Assembly (NCBI RefSeq): GCF_022436485.1
Contig: NZ_JAKUDO010000001.1
Span: 1,798,001 to 1,862,000, forward strand
Direction of reading: 5' to 3'
DNA length: 64,000 nucleotides
Origin: Agrococcus sp. ARC_14
GTDB taxonomy: Bacteria; Actinomycetota; Actinomycetes; Actinomycetales; Microbacteriaceae
Part shown: positions 1 to 11,546 of the stretch, piece by piece
How positions within the stretch are numbered: the stretch's first letter is position 1
How the letters are laid out: each line of letters begins with the position of its first letter
The notes under the pieces: model-generated
What the model saw: the letters and a program-made list of their open reading frames with translations, nothing else
The model's database searches: none
What the model was told of the DNA's origin: nothing
Translations under genes and position numbers: made by a program

Positions 1-195
1 GGCAAGGCGAGGAAGGCTCCAGTCTCATCGGAGTCTGGCCTGGCAAGTCGGGCACTCCGTGAGAAGGCGGTCACTCAGACTCTCGCCTCATCCAAGTTGG
101 AACGCGGCGTGCACAGCGACCGGTTCACGAAGAACCTTGGCCGCTACGTCGAGGGCGAGATCACGCCCGCGGAGCTCCGCGACCTCTCCCGGTGA
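1..195 (+). CDS. Fic-associated antitoxin (VbhA-like), 3' end only
   Basis: Frame 1 is open from the window edge to a TGA at 193-195 and encodes about 64 residues, so the start lies upstream. The peptide contains SSKLER, which resembles the Fic-inhibitory helix motif (S/T)xxxE(G/N) of class I antitoxins, followed by YVEGEITPAEL, typical of the C-terminus of VbhA-type antitoxins. The position expected for Gly/Asn after the inhibitory Glu is Arg. Its stop overlaps the GTG start of the Fic gene (GTGA at 192-195), so the two are translationally coupled. The inferred role is to bind the Fic protein and block ATP in its active site. The family call rests on a short C-terminal stretch and on context. 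Confidence 0.6.
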   Translation, partial: GKARKAPVSSESGLASRALREKAVTQTLASSKLERGVHSDRFTKNLGRYVEGEITPAELRDLSR

Positions 196-773
196 CGAGC
201 ACAGACCCATACCTCCAGTCGAACTGGGTGCTGCGCAACAAGCTCGGCATCACCGACCGGGAGCTACTTGTCATCGCCGAAACCGATCGGTCTGACACCC
301 GGTCGCTCGAGATTTTCGAGGAACCGTCTGTTCTCCGTGTCGGCGACAGCTTCGGCGCCGATCGACTCCGAGCGATCCACCGGTACCTGTTCCAGGATGT
401 CTACGCTTGGGCCGGGGAGTACCGCACCGTCGGTATCGCCAAGGGGCTCGATCAGCACTTCGCATCTCCGGACATTATCGACGAACTGGTCGTAGACTTG
501 GTCGGCGCGATCGCTGAGCGCGCGGCGTCGGACCTCGCCACCGATGCGATCGGTTTCCTCGTCGACACGTACGCGAGGCTCAACTACATTCACCCGTTCC
601 GGGAAGGCAATGGGCGAGTGCAGCGAATGTATGGGACGCAACTCGTCGAGCGCCACGGTCGGACGCTTGATTGGAGCCGCGTCAGTGCCGACGAGAACAA
701 CGAAGCGTTCAAGGACTCCATGGACGGTGATCGAGCAAGTCTGCGCACGATGCTCAACCGGATCCTCATTTAG
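192..773 (+). CDS. Fic/DOC family AMP-transferase toxin
   Basis: This 193-residue protein carries the full Fic signature HPFREGNGRVQR at residues 134-145. It contains the catalytic His, the metal-binding acidic residue and the Gly/Arg anion-hole residues. The upstream FQDVYAWAGEYR segment near residue 67 is the usual Fic core region before the flap. Fic proteins transfer AMP (sometimes other nucleotides) from ATP to hydroxyl side chains of target proteins. No N-terminal inhibitory helix is visible in the protein itself, which fits class I control by the separate antitoxin encoded immediately upstream. The GTG start at 192 overlaps the antitoxin stop. The target is unknown; DNA gyrase and topoisomerase IV are known targets of related VbhT/FicT toxins, so that is only a possibility here. 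Confidence 0.85.
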   Translation: MTSTDPYLQSNWVLRNKLGITDRELLVIAETDRSDTRSLEIFEEPSVLRVGDSFGADRLRAIHRYLFQDVYAWAGEYRTVGIAKGLDQHFASPDIIDELVVDLVGAIAERAASDLATDAIGFLVDTYARLNYIHPFREGNGRVQRMYGTQLVERHGRTLDWSRVSADENNEAFKDSMDGDRASLRTMLNRILI

Positions 774-862
774 CATTAGCGCTCAGCGATCCGGACATCG
801 GTGGCTTTCGTGCTCCCGGCGAACGATGCGCTCACGCCTGGGCGCCGATCGGGGTACAAGAG

Positions 863-868
863 TAGCCT
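863..868 (+). promoter_or_regulatory. candidate -10 box for selO (leaderless arrangement)
   Basis: TAGCCT lies six bases before the GTG at 875, so transcription would begin at or next to the start codon. No convincing -35 box is visible and no Shine-Dalgarno sequence precedes the GTG. Confidence 0.35.
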
Positions 869-874
869 CACTGC

Positions 875-2341
875 GTGACCGCGCTCCCCGCAACGACCAT
901 CGCGCTGGCCGGCAGCTTCGCCCGTGAGCTCCCCGAGCTGGCAGTGCCGTGGCGCGCGGTGGACGCCGCGGAGCCGCGCCTGCTCGTCCTCAACGTGCAG
1001 CTCGCGACCGAGCTCGGCCTCGATCCCGCGACGCTGCGCACCGATGCAGGCGTCCGGCTGCTGACCGGGAGTGCCGTCCCCGACGGCGCGACGCCGGTCG
1101 CTCAGGTCTACGCCGGGCACCAGTTCGGCGGGTACTCGCCGCGTCTGGGTGACGGGCGCGCCCTGCTGCTCGGCGAGCTCGAGGACGCGCAGGGCCGGGT
1201 GCGCGATCTGCACCTGAAGGGCTCCGGACGCACACCGTTCGCTCGCGGCGGTGACGGGCTTGCCGCCGTCGGCCCGATGCTGCGCGAGTACATCATCAGC
1301 GAGGCGATGCACGCGCTCGGAATCCCGACGACGCGCGCGCTGGCGGTGGTCGCGACGGGGCGCTTCGTCCGCCGCGACGACTGGCTGCCGGGCGCCGTGC
1401 TCGCACGGGTTGCGAGCAGCCATCTGCGCGTCGGCACCTTCCAGTACGCGCGCGCCACCGGCGACATCGACCTGCTGCGACGCCTCGCCGACCACGCGAT
1501 CCTGCGCCACGCACCGGAAGCGGCCGAGTCGGCGCAGCCGTACCTCGCGCTGCTGCAGGCGGTCATCACCGCGCAGGCGCATCTCGTGGCTCGCTGGATG
1601 CTGGTCGGGTTCGTGCACGGGGTGATGAACACCGACAACGTGACGATCTCGGGCGCGACCATCGACTACGGTCCGTGCGCGTTCATGGAGGGCTTCGACC
1701 CGGCGACCGTCTTCAGCTCGATCGACGAGCGCGGGCGCTACGCCTACGGCAACCAGCCGGCCATCACCGAGTGGAACCTCGCTCGGCTCGCGGAGGCACT
1801 GCTGCCGCTGCTCGCCGAGCAGCAGGAGCAGGCGCTGCAGCTGGCGGTCGAGACGCTCGGGGGCTTCCAGAAGGCGTACGTCGCCGCCTGGTCGTCCGGC
1901 ATGCGGGGGAAGTTCGGACTCTCGGAGGATGTCGACGACGCGGCCGCGAGGCTCGTGATCGACGAGCTGCTCGCGCTGCTGGAGTCGGGCCGGGTCGACC
2001 TGACCACCTGCTTCCGCGGGCTCAGCGCCGTCGCCCGTGGCCGCGCCGACTCGACCCGCGACCTGTTCACGCATCGCGATGCCTTCGACGCCTGGGCGAA
2101 GCGGTGGCTGGCACTGGGCCCGGATGCCGACGCGATGGATCGGGTGAACCCTGTCTACGTGCCACGCAACCGCCTGGTCGAGGAGTCGCTCGCCGCCGCG
2201 ACCCAGGGCGACCTCGATCCCATGTCCCGCTTGCTCGAGGTGCTGAGACGCCCCTTCGACGAGCGAGCCGGGCTCGAGCGGTTCGCGGCGCCGGGCCCGG
2301 AGCGCAGCTTCCGGGCCTACCGCACCTACTGCGGCACCTGA
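875..2341 (+). CDS. selO: SelO/YdiU protein adenylyltransferase (pseudokinase fold)
   Basis: A 488-residue protein of the SelO (UPF0061, YdiU) family. These are kinase-fold enzymes that bind ATP in a flipped orientation and transfer AMP to Ser, Thr or Tyr of proteins. Diagnostic segments are [16 protein letters not shown] (residues 81-96), [15 protein letters not shown] (114-128), MNTDN (251-255, with the catalytic Asp) and DYGPCAF (264-270, with the metal-binding Asp). The length is normal for the family. The conserved C-terminal Cys-containing end is present as TYCGT. The GTG at 875 was chosen because the family N-terminus starts close to it and a -10-like hexamer sits just upstream. It is monocistronic between the Fic gene and thrS. 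The literature links the family to redox stress; nothing in the sequence here shows the trigger. Confidence 0.9.
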   Translation: MTALPATTIALAGSFARELPELAVPWRAVDAAEPRLLVLNVQLATELGLDPATLRTDAGVRLLTGSAVPDGATPVAQVYAGHQFGGYSPRLGDGRALLLGELEDAQGRVRDLHLKGSGRTPFARGGDGLAAVGPMLREYIISEAMHALGIPTTRALAVVATGRFVRRDDWLPGAVLARVASSHLRVGTFQYARATGDIDLLRRLADHAILRHAPEAAESAQPYLALLQAVITAQAHLVARWMLVGFVHGVMNTDNVTISGATIDYGPCAFMEGFDPATVFSSIDERGRYAYGNQPAITEWNLARLAEALLPLLAEQQEQALQLAVETLGGFQKAYVAAWSSGMRGKFGLSEDVDDAAARLVIDELLALLESGRVDLTTCFRGLSAVARGRADSTRDLFTHRDAFDAWAKRWLALGPDADAMDRVNPVYVPRNRLVEESLAAATQGDLDPMSRLLEVLRRPFDERAGLERFAAPGPERSFRAYRTYCGT

Positions 2342-2391
2342 CGGGGCGGCGGGCCGGTGGACCGCGGCGAGCCAGAGCACGCCGCGCGATC

Positions 2392-2397
2392 TACGAT
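2392..2397 (+). promoter_or_regulatory. candidate -10 box for thrS (leaderless start)
   Basis: TACGAT is followed by six bases and then GTG at 2404. The expected transcription start coincides with this GTG, which is why I prefer it to the adjacent in-frame GTG at 2401. No Shine-Dalgarno sequence is visible. Confidence 0.45.
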
Positions 2398-2403
2398 GGT
2401 GTG

Positions 2404-4370
<1,967 letters not shown>

Positions 4371-4374
<4 letters not shown>

Positions 4375-5045
4375 CCGAGGACAGTCACCGGCACGGCGAC
4401 GACCCGGCCATGGACGAGCCCGCGGAGCGCGCAGCCGTGCACCGCGACTCGCTCCCGAGCTTCGAGCCCTCGCCCGAGCAGGAGCCGCCGCTCGTCGCCG
4501 AGCACGCGTGGGGCGCTCCGACCCAGATGTCGAGCGAGCTGCCCGGCGTGCCCGACCACTTCCAGCGCCTCTGGACGCCCTACCGGATGGTCTACATCCA
4601 GCAGGGCCAGATGCCCGAGGAGCATGCCTGCCCGTTCTGCCGGGCACCAGAGCTCAAGGACGACGAGGGCCTCATCGTCGCGCGCGGCGAGACCTGCTTC
4701 GTGCTGCTCAACCTCTACCCCTACAACACCGGCCACATGATGGTCTGCCCGTACCGCCACGTCGGCATGTACGACCAGGCGACCACCGAGGAGGTGGCCG
4801 AGATGGCGGTGCTCACCCAGACCGCGATGCGCGTGCTCTCGCAGGTGACGCGCTGCCAGGGCTTCAACATCGGCATGAACCAGGGCCGCATCGCCGGCGC
4901 CGGCATCGCCGACCACCTGCACCAGCACATCGTGCCGCGCTGGAGCCTCGACTCGAACTTCTTCCCGATCATCGCGAAGACGAAGGCGCTGCCCATCCTG
5001 CTGGAGGACATGCGCCAGGACATCCAGGCGGCCTGGCCGGCCTGA
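4371..5045 (+). CDS. HIT domain protein, AP4A phosphorylase-type
   Basis: A 224-residue histidine-triad protein. The catalytic triad HLHQHIV sits near residues 182-188 and the structural Cys pair CPFC at 87-90. The [17 protein letters not shown] segment is typical of the HIT nucleotide fold. Mycobacterial relatives in the same place after thrS (the Rv2613c type) are diadenosine tetraphosphate phosphorylases, so that activity is likely but inferred from family and context. The first 55 residues are a Glu/Pro-rich extension of no evident fold. The true start could be internal, although the GTGA overlap with thrS supports 4371. In many actinobacteria the next genes would be pgsA and the mannoside genes; here pdxS follows. 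Confidence 0.88.
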
Positions 5046-5079
5046 ACAGCCAGCCATCCACCCCCAAGAAGGACACATC

Positions 5080-5970
5080 ATGACCGAATCCACCACCGGC
5101 TCCGCACGCGTGAAGCGCGGGCTCGCCGAGATGCTGAAGGGCGGCGTCATCATGGACGTCGTCACCCCCGAGCAGGCGCGCATCGCCGAGGATGCCGGCG
5201 CCGTCGCCGTCATGGCCCTCGAGCGCGTGCCCGCCGACATCCGCGCCCAGGGCGGCGTCGCGCGCATGTCCGACCCCGACCTGATCGATGCCATCAAAGC
5301 GGAGGTCTCGATCCCGGTGATGGCCAAGGCCCGCATCGGGCACTTCGTCGAGGCGCAGGTGCTCGAGGCGCTCGAGGTCGACTACATCGACGAGTCCGAG
5401 GTGCTGAGCCCCGCCGACTACGTCAACCACATCGACAAGTGGCCCTTCACGGTGCCCTTCGTGTGCGGCGCGACCAACCTGGGCGAGGCGCTGCGTCGCA
5501 TCAACGAGGGCGCGGCGATGATCCGCTCCAAGGGCGAGGCCGGCACCGGCGACGTCTCGGAGGCGACCAAGCACATCCGCACCATCAGCGGCGAGATCCG
5601 CCGCTTGCAGTCGCTGTCGAAGGACGAGCTGTTCGTCGCCGCCAAGGAGCTGCAGGCGCCCTACGAGCTGGTCGCCGAGGTCGCCGAGCGCGGTTCGCTG
5701 CCCGTCGTGCTGTTCGTGGCCGGCGGCGTCGCGACCCCCGCCGACGCGGCGATGATGATGCAGCTGGGTGCCGACGGCGTCTTCGTCGGCTCGGGCATCT
5801 TCAAGGCGGGGCAGCCAGAGCTGCGCGCGGCGGCGATCGTCAAGGCGACCGCCGCGTTTGAGGACCCCAAGGCGATCGCGGATGCCTCCAGGGGACTCGG
5901 CGAGGCGATGGTCGGCATCAACGTGGCCGACCTGCCCGCGCCGCACCGCCTCGCTGAGCGCGGCTGGTAA
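5080..5970 (+). CDS. pdxS: pyridoxal 5'-phosphate synthase, synthase subunit
   Basis: This 296-residue TIM barrel belongs to the PdxS/PDX1 (Snz) family. It condenses ribose 5-phosphate, glyceraldehyde 3-phosphate and ammonia to make PLP. Visible landmarks are IMDVV (Asp 26), MAKARIGHF with the catalytic Lys near residue 83, and [16 protein letters not shown] with the second swinging Lys. The length is normal. ATG at 5080 is preceded by a purine-rich AAGAAGGA sequence. It forms a two-gene unit with pdxT, two bases downstream, so synthase and glutaminase are made together. Confidence 0.97.
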   Translation: MTESTTGSARVKRGLAEMLKGGVIMDVVTPEQARIAEDAGAVAVMALERVPADIRAQGGVARMSDPDLIDAIKAEVSIPVMAKARIGHFVEAQVLEALEVDYIDESEVLSPADYVNHIDKWPFTVPFVCGATNLGEALRRINEGAAMIRSKGEAGTGDVSEATKHIRTISGEIRRLQSLSKDELFVAAKELQAPYELVAEVAERGSLPVVLFVAGGVATPADAAMMMQLGADGVFVGSGIFKAGQPELRAAAIVKATAAFEDPKAIADASRGLGEAMVGINVADLPAPHRLAERGW

Positions 5971-5972
5971 AC

Positions 5973-6581
5973 GTGGCCGACCGGCGCGGCACCGCCCGCG
6001 TCGGCGTCCTCGCGCTGCAGGGGGACGTGCGCGAGCACGTCTCGGTGCTCACGACGCTGGGCGCCGAGGTGTCGCTCGTGCGCACCCCCGCACAGCTCGA
6101 GGCCGTCGACGGCCTCGTGCTGCCGGGCGGTGAGTCGAGCGTGATCGACAAGCTCGCGCGCCTGTTCGGGCTGCGGGAGCCGATCATCGACCGCATCGCG
6201 GACGGCATGCCCGTGTACGGCACGTGCGCGGGCCTCATCCTGCTCGCCGACCGCATCCTGGACGGCCTGCCGAGCCAGCTGCCGTTCGGCGGCATCGACG
6301 TCGACGTGCGGCGCAACGCCTTCGGCAGCCAGGTCGACTCCTTCGAGACGGCGCTCGAGGTGCCGGCGCTGGGGGAGGAGCCCGTGCACGCGACGTTCAT
6401 CCGCGCGCCCGTCGTCGAGCGCGTCGGCACAGGGGTCGAGGTGCTCGCGCGCGTCGGCGAGCGGGTGGTGGCGGTCGAGCAGGGTGCGCTGCTGGGCACG
6501 GCCTTCCACCCGGAGGTCGAGGGCGAGCTGCGGTTCCACCGCAGATTCCTCGCGCACGTCGACCGTGTCAGTGGCGTGTGA
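5973..6581 (+). CDS. pdxT: pyridoxal 5'-phosphate synthase, glutaminase subunit
   Basis: A 202-residue class I glutaminase of the PdxT/PDX2 family, which supplies ammonia from glutamine to PdxS. The nucleophile Cys 85 lies in GTCAG and the His/Glu pair in AFHPEVEGE (179/181). The PGGESSV oxyanion region is present. It starts with GTG two bases after the pdxS stop. The match to the family is full length. Confidence 0.96.
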   Translation: MADRRGTARVGVLALQGDVREHVSVLTTLGAEVSLVRTPAQLEAVDGLVLPGGESSVIDKLARLFGLREPIIDRIADGMPVYGTCAGLILLADRILDGLPSQLPFGGIDVDVRRNAFGSQVDSFETALEVPALGEEPVHATFIRAPVVERVGTGVEVLARVGERVVAVEQGALLGTAFHPEVEGELRFHRRFLAHVDRVSGV

Positions 6582-6610
6582 TCGGATGATCCGGTGAAGC
6601 GGATGCAGCA

Positions 6611-7549
6611 GTGACCAACGCGCTCAGCAGGATCCCGTGGCAGGCGATGTGGATCGCGCTCGCCCTCATCTGGGGTTCCTCGTTCCTGCTCATGAAGCTC
6701 GGCCTCGACGCCCTGCACCCGATGCAGGTCGCCACGATGCGGATCGGCATCGCCGCCGTCACGCTCATGATCCTCGCGGCGGCGAGCCGCACCCGGCTGC
6801 CGAGCGACCGCAGGACGTGGGGGCTGCTGGCGATCTGCTCGTTCTTCCTCACCGCGCTGCCGTTCACGGCCTTCGTGGTGGCCGAGACGCGCATCTCGTC
6901 GGCCGCTGCGGGGCTCGGCAATGCGATCACGCCGGTCGCGACCGTGCTCTTCGCGCTGCTGCTGCTGCCGAGCGACCGGCTCACGCCGCGCAAGCTCGCG
7001 GCCGTGCTGCTGGGCCTCGTGGGTGTCGTGCTCATCGCCCAGCCCTGGGGCGCCGGCACCGGCCCCGACCTCATCGGCTTCGGCATCGCCGTGCTCGGCG
7101 GCGTCTCCTACGGCATCGGCTGGACGCTGAACCGCCGACTGCTGGCCGGCACCGAGGTGCCGGGGCTCGCGCACCCGACGGCGATCATGATCACGGGCTT
7201 CCCGATGGCGCTGGTCGCGCTCATCGCGTGGAGCCTCATCGAGGGCTGGTCGCCGGTCGGCGTGCACGGTGATCCGAGCACGCTCTGGCTGTCGCTGCTG
7301 GCCGTCGTGGCGCTCGGCGCCGTCGGCACGGGCGTGGCCTACATCCTGCAGTTCGAGGTGGTGCGCGCGGTCGGCCCGACCGTCTCTGCCACGGTGACAT
7401 ACCTCATCCCGGTGGTCGCGGTCTCGCTCGGCGTGCTCGTGCTGGGGGAGGAGCTCGGCGTCTGGCAGATCGTCGGCGCCGCTATCGTCATCGGCGCAGG
7501 CATCCTGGTCGGTCAGCGTCCGAAGGCGAAGGTCGGCGCACCGGCCTGA
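6611..7549 (+). CDS. EamA/DMT family membrane transporter
   Basis: A 312-residue integral membrane protein with about ten hydrophobic segments arranged as two EamA repeats. It opens with a LALIWGSSFLLMKLGLD segment characteristic of the drug/metabolite transporter superfamily, and the second half has VSATVTYLIPVVAVSLGVL. The predicted role is export of a small metabolite across the cytoplasmic membrane. The substrate cannot be read from sequence. Placement behind pdxT makes a vitamin B6-related or amino-acid substrate possible but unproven. Starts with GTG. Confidence 0.85.
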   Translation: MTNALSRIPWQAMWIALALIWGSSFLLMKLGLDALHPMQVATMRIGIAAVTLMILAAASRTRLPSDRRTWGLLAICSFFLTALPFTAFVVAETRISSAAAGLGNAITPVATVLFALLLLPSDRLTPRKLAAVLLGLVGVVLIAQPWGAGTGPDLIGFGIAVLGGVSYGIGWTLNRRLLAGTEVPGLAHPTAIMITGFPMALVALIAWSLIEGWSPVGVHGDPSTLWLSLLAVVALGAVGTGVAYILQFEVVRAVGPTVSATVTYLIPVVAVSLGVLVLGEELGVWQIVGAAIVIGAGILVGQRPKAKVGAPA

Positions 7550-7560
7550 GGCAGGACTGC

Positions 7561-8181
7561 TTGAATCGAGCCGTGCAGCTCTACTCCAGCAGACCCATCC
7601 GCGCCTTCTGGCAGGTCGTGGGCGATCTCGTCGCCATCGGCACGATCGTCGCCGCCATCTGGATCTCGCAGCAGGTGCGCGACGCCATCGCCTCGCTCGG
7701 TGCCTTCGGCACGCAGATCGAGGATGCCGGGGCGGGCTTCTCGACCACGCTGACGGATGCGGGACAGGCACTCGCGCAGGTGCCGCTCGTGGGCGAGGGG
7801 ATCGCGCAGCCGTTCGTCGACGCCTCCGGCTCCGCGGACGACCTGGCCGCGGCCGGCACGGCGCTGCGCGGCACGGTCGATGCGCTCGCCACCACGGTGA
7901 GCACCGCGCTCTGGCTGCTGCCGGTGCTGTTCGTGGTGCTCCTCTGGCTCGTCCCGCGGCTGCGCTTCGCGACCCGCGCCGGCGCCACCAAGCGGCTCGC
8001 GCTCACCCGCGAGGGCAGGGAGCTGCTCGCCCTGCGCGCGCTCGTCGGCCAGCCGGCGGCCCGCGTGCTCGCGACCGTGCCCGACCCGATCGCAGCCTTC
8101 CGCAGCGCCGATGCCGCATCCCTCGACGCGCTCGCGGCGCTCGAGCTCCGCGCCTCGGGTGTCGCAGGGGCGACCTCCTAG
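7561..8181 (+). CDS. conserved two-TM membrane protein, function unknown
   Basis: I do not recognise a named family. The 206-residue product has one membrane segment near residues 15-35 ([20 protein letters not shown]), a 75-residue extracytoplasmic stretch with SFGT/Ala-rich sequence, and a second membrane segment near 110-135 ([18 protein letters not shown]). A basic cytoplasmic tail of about 70 residues follows. The start is TTG at 7561, 11 bases after the transporter gene; a later start would cut into the first membrane helix. The coding potential is good: frame-consistent GC and no competing reading frame of sense. Confidence 0.6.
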   Translation: MNRAVQLYSSRPIRAFWQVVGDLVAIGTIVAAIWISQQVRDAIASLGAFGTQIEDAGAGFSTTLTDAGQALAQVPLVGEGIAQPFVDASGSADDLAAAGTALRGTVDALATTVSTALWLLPVLFVVLLWLVPRLRFATRAGATKRLALTREGRELLALRALVGQPAARVLATVPDPIAAFRSADAASLDALAALELRASGVAGATS

Positions 8182-8227
8182 CGAGCCTCTAAGATGGGTC
8201 GTCCACCTCCCACGATCAGGAAGCACC

Positions 8228-8992
8228 ATGTCCGGACACTCCAAGTGGGCGACGACGAAGCACAAGAAGGCCGTCATCGACGGCAGGCGTGCCAAGTCGT
8301 TCGCGAAGCTCATCAAGAACATCGAGGTCGCAGCCAAGGTCGGCGGGGCCGACATGAGCGGCAACCCGACCCTCGTCGACGCCGTGCAGAAGGCGAAGAA
8401 GACGAGCGTCCCCAACGACAACATCGACCGCGCCATCAAGCGCGGTGCGGGGCTCACGGGCGAGTCGATCGACTACGCCACGATCGTCTACGAGGGCTAC
8501 GCGGCGAACGGCGTCGCGCTGATGGTCGAGTGCCTCACGGACAACAAGAACCGTGCCGCCGCTGAGGTGCGCACGGTCATGTCTCGCAATGGCGGCACCC
8601 TGGCCGACCCGGGCTCGGTGGCCTACAACTTCAACCGCAAGGGCGTCGTCTCGGTCACGAAGACCGACGAGGTCACCGAGGACGACATCCTGCTCGCCGT
8701 GCTCGACGCGGGCGCGGAGGAGGTCACCGACCAGGGTGGTGGCTTCGAGATCATCTCGGAGGCGACCGACCTGGTCGCGGTCCGCACGGCGCTGCAGGAG
8801 GCCGGCATCGACTACGACGCCGCTGACGTCGAGTTCGTGCCGAACCTCAAGGTCGAGGTCGACGCCGAGACCGCTCGCAAGGTCTTCCGACTCATCGACG
8901 CGCTCGAGGACAGCGACGACGTGCAGAACATCTACGCCAACTTCGACATCTCTCCAGAGGTGCAGGCGCAGCTCGACGAGGACGACGAGTAG
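8228..8992 (+). CDS. YebC/PmpR family protein (TACO1-like)
   Basis: This 254-residue protein starts [20 protein letters not shown], the hallmark of the YebC/TACO1 family, and continues with [19 protein letters not shown] and the acidic C-terminal domain. Family members have been described both as DNA-binding regulators and, more recently, as ribosome-associated factors that relieve stalling at proline stretches. Which applies here is not visible. The ATG at 8228 follows AGGAAGCACC, a good ribosome site. TAAGAT at 8190-8195 could be its -10 box. It leads the yebC-ruvC pair seen in most actinobacteria. Confidence 0.95.
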   Translation: MSGHSKWATTKHKKAVIDGRRAKSFAKLIKNIEVAAKVGGADMSGNPTLVDAVQKAKKTSVPNDNIDRAIKRGAGLTGESIDYATIVYEGYAANGVALMVECLTDNKNRAAAEVRTVMSRNGGTLADPGSVAYNFNRKGVVSVTKTDEVTEDDILLAVLDAGAEEVTDQGGGFEIISEATDLVAVRTALQEAGIDYDAADVEFVPNLKVEVDAETARKVFRLIDALEDSDDVQNIYANFDISPEVQAQLDEDDE

Positions 8993-8996
8993 TCGC

Positions 8997-9599
8997 ATGG
9001 CGGCGTCGGTGCGCGTGCTCGGCGTCGATCCCGGTCTGACCCGCTGTGGCGTCGGCGTGGTCGATGTCGTGCACCGCACGCCGACCCTCGTGCACGTCGA
9101 GGTGCTGCGCTCCGACGCCCAGGAGCCCATCGAGCAGCGGCTGCTGCGGATCGCGCGCGGCGTCGAGGCCGCGATCGACGCACACCGCCCCGACGCGATC
9201 GCGCTCGAGCGCGTGTTCGCGCAGTCGAACCTGCGGAGCGTCATGGGTGTCGCGCAGATCTCCGGCATCGTGCTGCGCGCCGCGGCCGAGCGCGGCATCC
9301 CGATCTCGCTGCTGACTCCCACGGAGGTGAAGGCGGCGGTGACGGGCTACGGCGCCGCCGACAAGCGGCAGGTGGGTGAGATGGTGCGCCGGCTGCTGCG
9401 GCTCGAGGCCGCCCCGAAGCCCGCGGACGCCGCCGACGCGCTCGCGATCGCGATCGCGGAGGGCTGGAGGGCACACATCCCGCGCGCGGGTGCCACGTCC
9501 GGGCCGTCGTCGGGTGCGGCGAGCGCCGTCACTCCGGCGCAGCGAGCCTGGGCAGCCGCTGAGTCGGCGGCGCGCTCCGGCCGCACAGGGCGGCGCTGA
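8997..9599 (+). CDS. ruvC: Holliday junction endonuclease RuvC
   Basis: A 200-residue RNase H-fold resolvase that cuts Holliday junctions moved by RuvAB. The four catalytic acids are visible: Asp 11 in GVDPGLTRCG, Glu 71 in ALERVFAQ, and Asp 144/147 in PADAADALA. The C-terminal 40 residues are an Ala/Ser/Gly-rich tail not needed for the fold. The ATG at 8997 is four bases after the yebC stop. A small opposite-strand gene separates it from ruvA. Confidence 0.96.
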   Translation: MAASVRVLGVDPGLTRCGVGVVDVVHRTPTLVHVEVLRSDAQEPIEQRLLRIARGVEAAIDAHRPDAIALERVFAQSNLRSVMGVAQISGIVLRAAAERGIPISLLTPTEVKAAVTGYGAADKRQVGEMVRRLLRLEAAPKPADAADALAIAIAEGWRAHIPRAGATSGPSSGAASAVTPAQRAWAAAESAARSGRTGRR

Positions 9600-9618
9600 C
9601 GTCGTCAGCCGGGCAGGC

Positions 9619-9813
9619 CTACTGGTGGACCTTGCGATCCTCGAGGCGCCAGAGGACGGCGGGAATCGCGATGCCGATGAACTCGGCGATCGCTCCGGCA
9701 GCGAAGAGGATCAGCTCGAAGCCCGGGGCCTCGAACGCGTAGCCCATGAGCAGCAGTCCGGCGATGATGAAGACGATCGAGAGCAGGAAGCTCAGCACGG
9801 TCGTGACGTTCAT
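9619..9813 (-). CDS. small two-TM membrane protein, unknown
   Basis: A 64-residue protein read against the surrounding ruv genes. It has two hydrophobic helices: about 7-27 (LSFLLSIVFIIAGLLLMGYA) and 33-54 (LILFAAGAIAEFIGIAIPA). A charged C-terminus WRLEDRKVHQ follows. The start ATG at 9813 is preceded by GGAGTCC on its own strand. It sits in what would otherwise be the ruvC-ruvA gap. No function can be assigned; the compositional match to a membrane protein makes it a likely real gene. Confidence 0.6.
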   Translation of the reverse strand: MNVTTVLSFLLSIVFIIAGLLLMGYAFEAPGFELILFAAGAIAEFIGIAIPAVLWRLEDRKVHQ

Positions 9814-9871
9814 GGGACTCCGTTTCGCGGTGCAGGGGTGTCGGAGACCACCGTATCGCCTGCCCGCCGCC

Positions 9872-9877
9872 TAGGCT
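9872..9877 (+). promoter_or_regulatory. candidate -10 box for ruvAB (leaderless start)
   Basis: TAGGCT is followed by six bases and GTG at 9884. There is no Shine-Dalgarno sequence in the gap. A separate promoter makes sense here because the opposite-strand gene breaks transcription from yebC-ruvC. Confidence 0.45.
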
Positions 9878-9883
9878 GACGGG

Positions 9884-10480
9884 GTGATCTCCAGGCTCGA
9901 CGGCACCGTGCTCTCCGCTCGCGGACAGCGGCTCGTCATCGGCGTGGCCGGCATCGGCTACGCCGTCGCCGTCACGCCCCAGTGCTCACTCGCGGCCAGC
10001 GTCGGCACGCAGATCGCGCTGCACACGCACCTCGTCGTCCGCGAGGACGAGCTCTCGCTCTACGGCTTCGAGACCGAGGCAGAGCTCGCGGCGTTCGAGC
10101 TGCTCATCGGGGTCTCCGGCGTCGGCCCGAAGTCGGCGCTCGGCGTGCTCGCCCACCTCTCGCCCGACGATCTCGCCCGCGCCGTCGAGGCGGAGCAGGA
10201 GCAGGCGTTCAAGGCCGTCAGCGGCATCGGCCCCAAGACGGCGAAGCTGCTCATCCTGCAGCTGAGCGGCAAGCTCGCCGCGCCCGCTGCGCAGTCGACG
10301 GCGAAGGGGTCGGATGCCAGGGCCGACGTGCTCACGGCCCTCACGGGGCTCGGGTGGCAGGAGCGCACCGCTGCCGACGCCATCGAGCGCGCGGCCATCG
10401 CGGCACCGGAGGCCGTCGGGTCGACGGGCTCGCTGCTGCGCGCCGCGCTGGCGATCCTGGGGCCGGCGGCGCGCACGTGA
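9884..10480 (+). CDS. ruvA: Holliday junction branch migration protein RuvA
   Basis: A 198-residue RuvA: OB-fold domain I (about 1-63, beginning [11 protein letters not shown]), tandem helix-hairpin-helix domain II with [14 protein letters not shown] and [13 protein letters not shown] (about 70-130), and a C-terminal RuvB-contacting domain III (about 150-198). It binds four-way junctions and recruits RuvB. The start GTG at 9884 gives the full OB fold. Its stop overlaps the ruvB GTG start (GTGA, 10477-10480). Confidence 0.96.
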   Translation: MISRLDGTVLSARGQRLVIGVAGIGYAVAVTPQCSLAASVGTQIALHTHLVVREDELSLYGFETEAELAAFELLIGVSGVGPKSALGVLAHLSPDDLARAVEAEQEQAFKAVSGIGPKTAKLLILQLSGKLAAPAAQSTAKGSDARADVLTALTGLGWQERTAADAIERAAIAAPEAVGSTGSLLRAALAILGPAART

Positions 10481-11490
10481 GCGATCCGCTGGTCGACCCG
10501 GCAGCGACCCCTGACGAGCTGGCGTTCGAGGGTGCGCTGCGCCCGACCACCCTCGCCGACTTCGTGGGCCAGCCCAAGGTCAAGGGGCAGCTCGCAGTGC
10601 TGCTGCAGGCCGCCAGGCTGCAGGACCGCGCACCCGACCACATCCTGCTCGCCGGCCCTCCGGGACTCGGCAAGACCACCCTCGCGACGATCATCGGCAA
10701 CGAGACCGGGCGGCCCATCCGCTACTCCTCGGGCCCCGCCATCCAGCACGCAGGCGATCTCGCGGCCGTGCTCTCGGCGCTCGTGCCCGGCGAGGTGCTC
10801 TTCATCGACGAGATCCACCGGATGTCGCGCTCCGCCGAGGAGATGCTCTACCTCGCGATGGAGGACTTCCGGATCGACATCATGGTGGGCAAGGGCGCGG
10901 GCGCCGCCTCGATCCCGCTCGAGCTCGCTCCGTTCACGCTCGTTGGCGCGACCACGCGCTCCGGCATGCTGCCAGCTCCCCTGCGCGATCGCTTCGGGTT
11001 CACGGCGCATCTCGAGTTCTACGAGACCGACGACCTCGAGCTCGTGCTGAGGCGCTCATCCCGGCTCATGGAGCTCGGCATCGAGCCTGCCGCGCTGGCG
11101 GAGCTCGCCGGGCGCTCGCGCGGCACCCCGCGCATCGCCAACCGGCTGCTGCGGCGCGTGCGCGACTGGCTGCTCGTGCACGCCGGCTCGAGCGACCTCG
11201 AAGGCGTCCGCGCGGCGCTCGAGCTCTACGACGTCGACGAGGCAGGCCTCGACCGCATCGACCGCGCCGTGCTCCACGCGATCGCGCACCGCTTCAGCGG
11301 CGGCCCCGTCGGGCTGTCGACCCTCGCAGCGGCGGTGGGGGAGGAGGCCGACACGATCGAGTCGGTCGTGGAGCCCTTCCTGGTGCGCGAAGGGCTCATC
11401 GGCCGTACCCCCCGCGGTCGCATCGCGACGCCGTCGGGGATGCGTCACGTGCGGGCGGACAGTCAGGACGCCACGCTCGACGGGGTATGA
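10477..11490 (+). CDS. ruvB: Holliday junction branch migration ATPase RuvB
   Basis: A 337-residue AAA+ motor. Walker A GPPGLGKT at 60-67, Walker B FIDEIH around 109-114, sensor and arginine-finger regions [18 protein letters not shown], and a C-terminal winged helix ending [11 protein letters not shown] are all present. It pumps DNA through the RuvA tetramer. The chosen GTG at 10477 overlaps the ruvA stop, and the protein begins a few residues before the conserved [12 protein letters not shown] segment. Confidence 0.97.
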   Translation: MSDPLVDPAATPDELAFEGALRPTTLADFVGQPKVKGQLAVLLQAARLQDRAPDHILLAGPPGLGKTTLATIIGNETGRPIRYSSGPAIQHAGDLAAVLSALVPGEVLFIDEIHRMSRSAEEMLYLAMEDFRIDIMVGKGAGAASIPLELAPFTLVGATTRSGMLPAPLRDRFGFTAHLEFYETDDLELVLRRSSRLMELGIEPAALAELAGRSRGTPRIANRLLRRVRDWLLVHAGSSDLEGVRAALELYDVDEAGLDRIDRAVLHAIAHRFSGGPVGLSTLAAAVGEEADTIESVVEPFLVREGLIGRTPRGRIATPSGMRHVRADSQDATLDGV

Positions 11491-11491
11491 T
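11486..11491 (+). promoter_or_regulatory. candidate -10 box for yajC-secDF
   Basis: TATGAT overlaps the ruvB stop codon. It would start transcription near 11498, about 50 bases before yajC. No good -35 match is visible at the usual distance, so this is tentative. Confidence 0.35.
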
Positions 11492-11546
11492 GGGCAATTG
11501 GTCCTGCGCGCAGCCGCGCGGGGCAGCCGACTCTTGAAAGGTCACG

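Noticed and set aside
776..2380. Long minus-strand reading frame opposite selO (534 codons)
   Set aside because: It is the mirror of a well-matched SelO gene in high-GC DNA, has Arg/Gln/His-rich composition without motifs, and no family resemblance.
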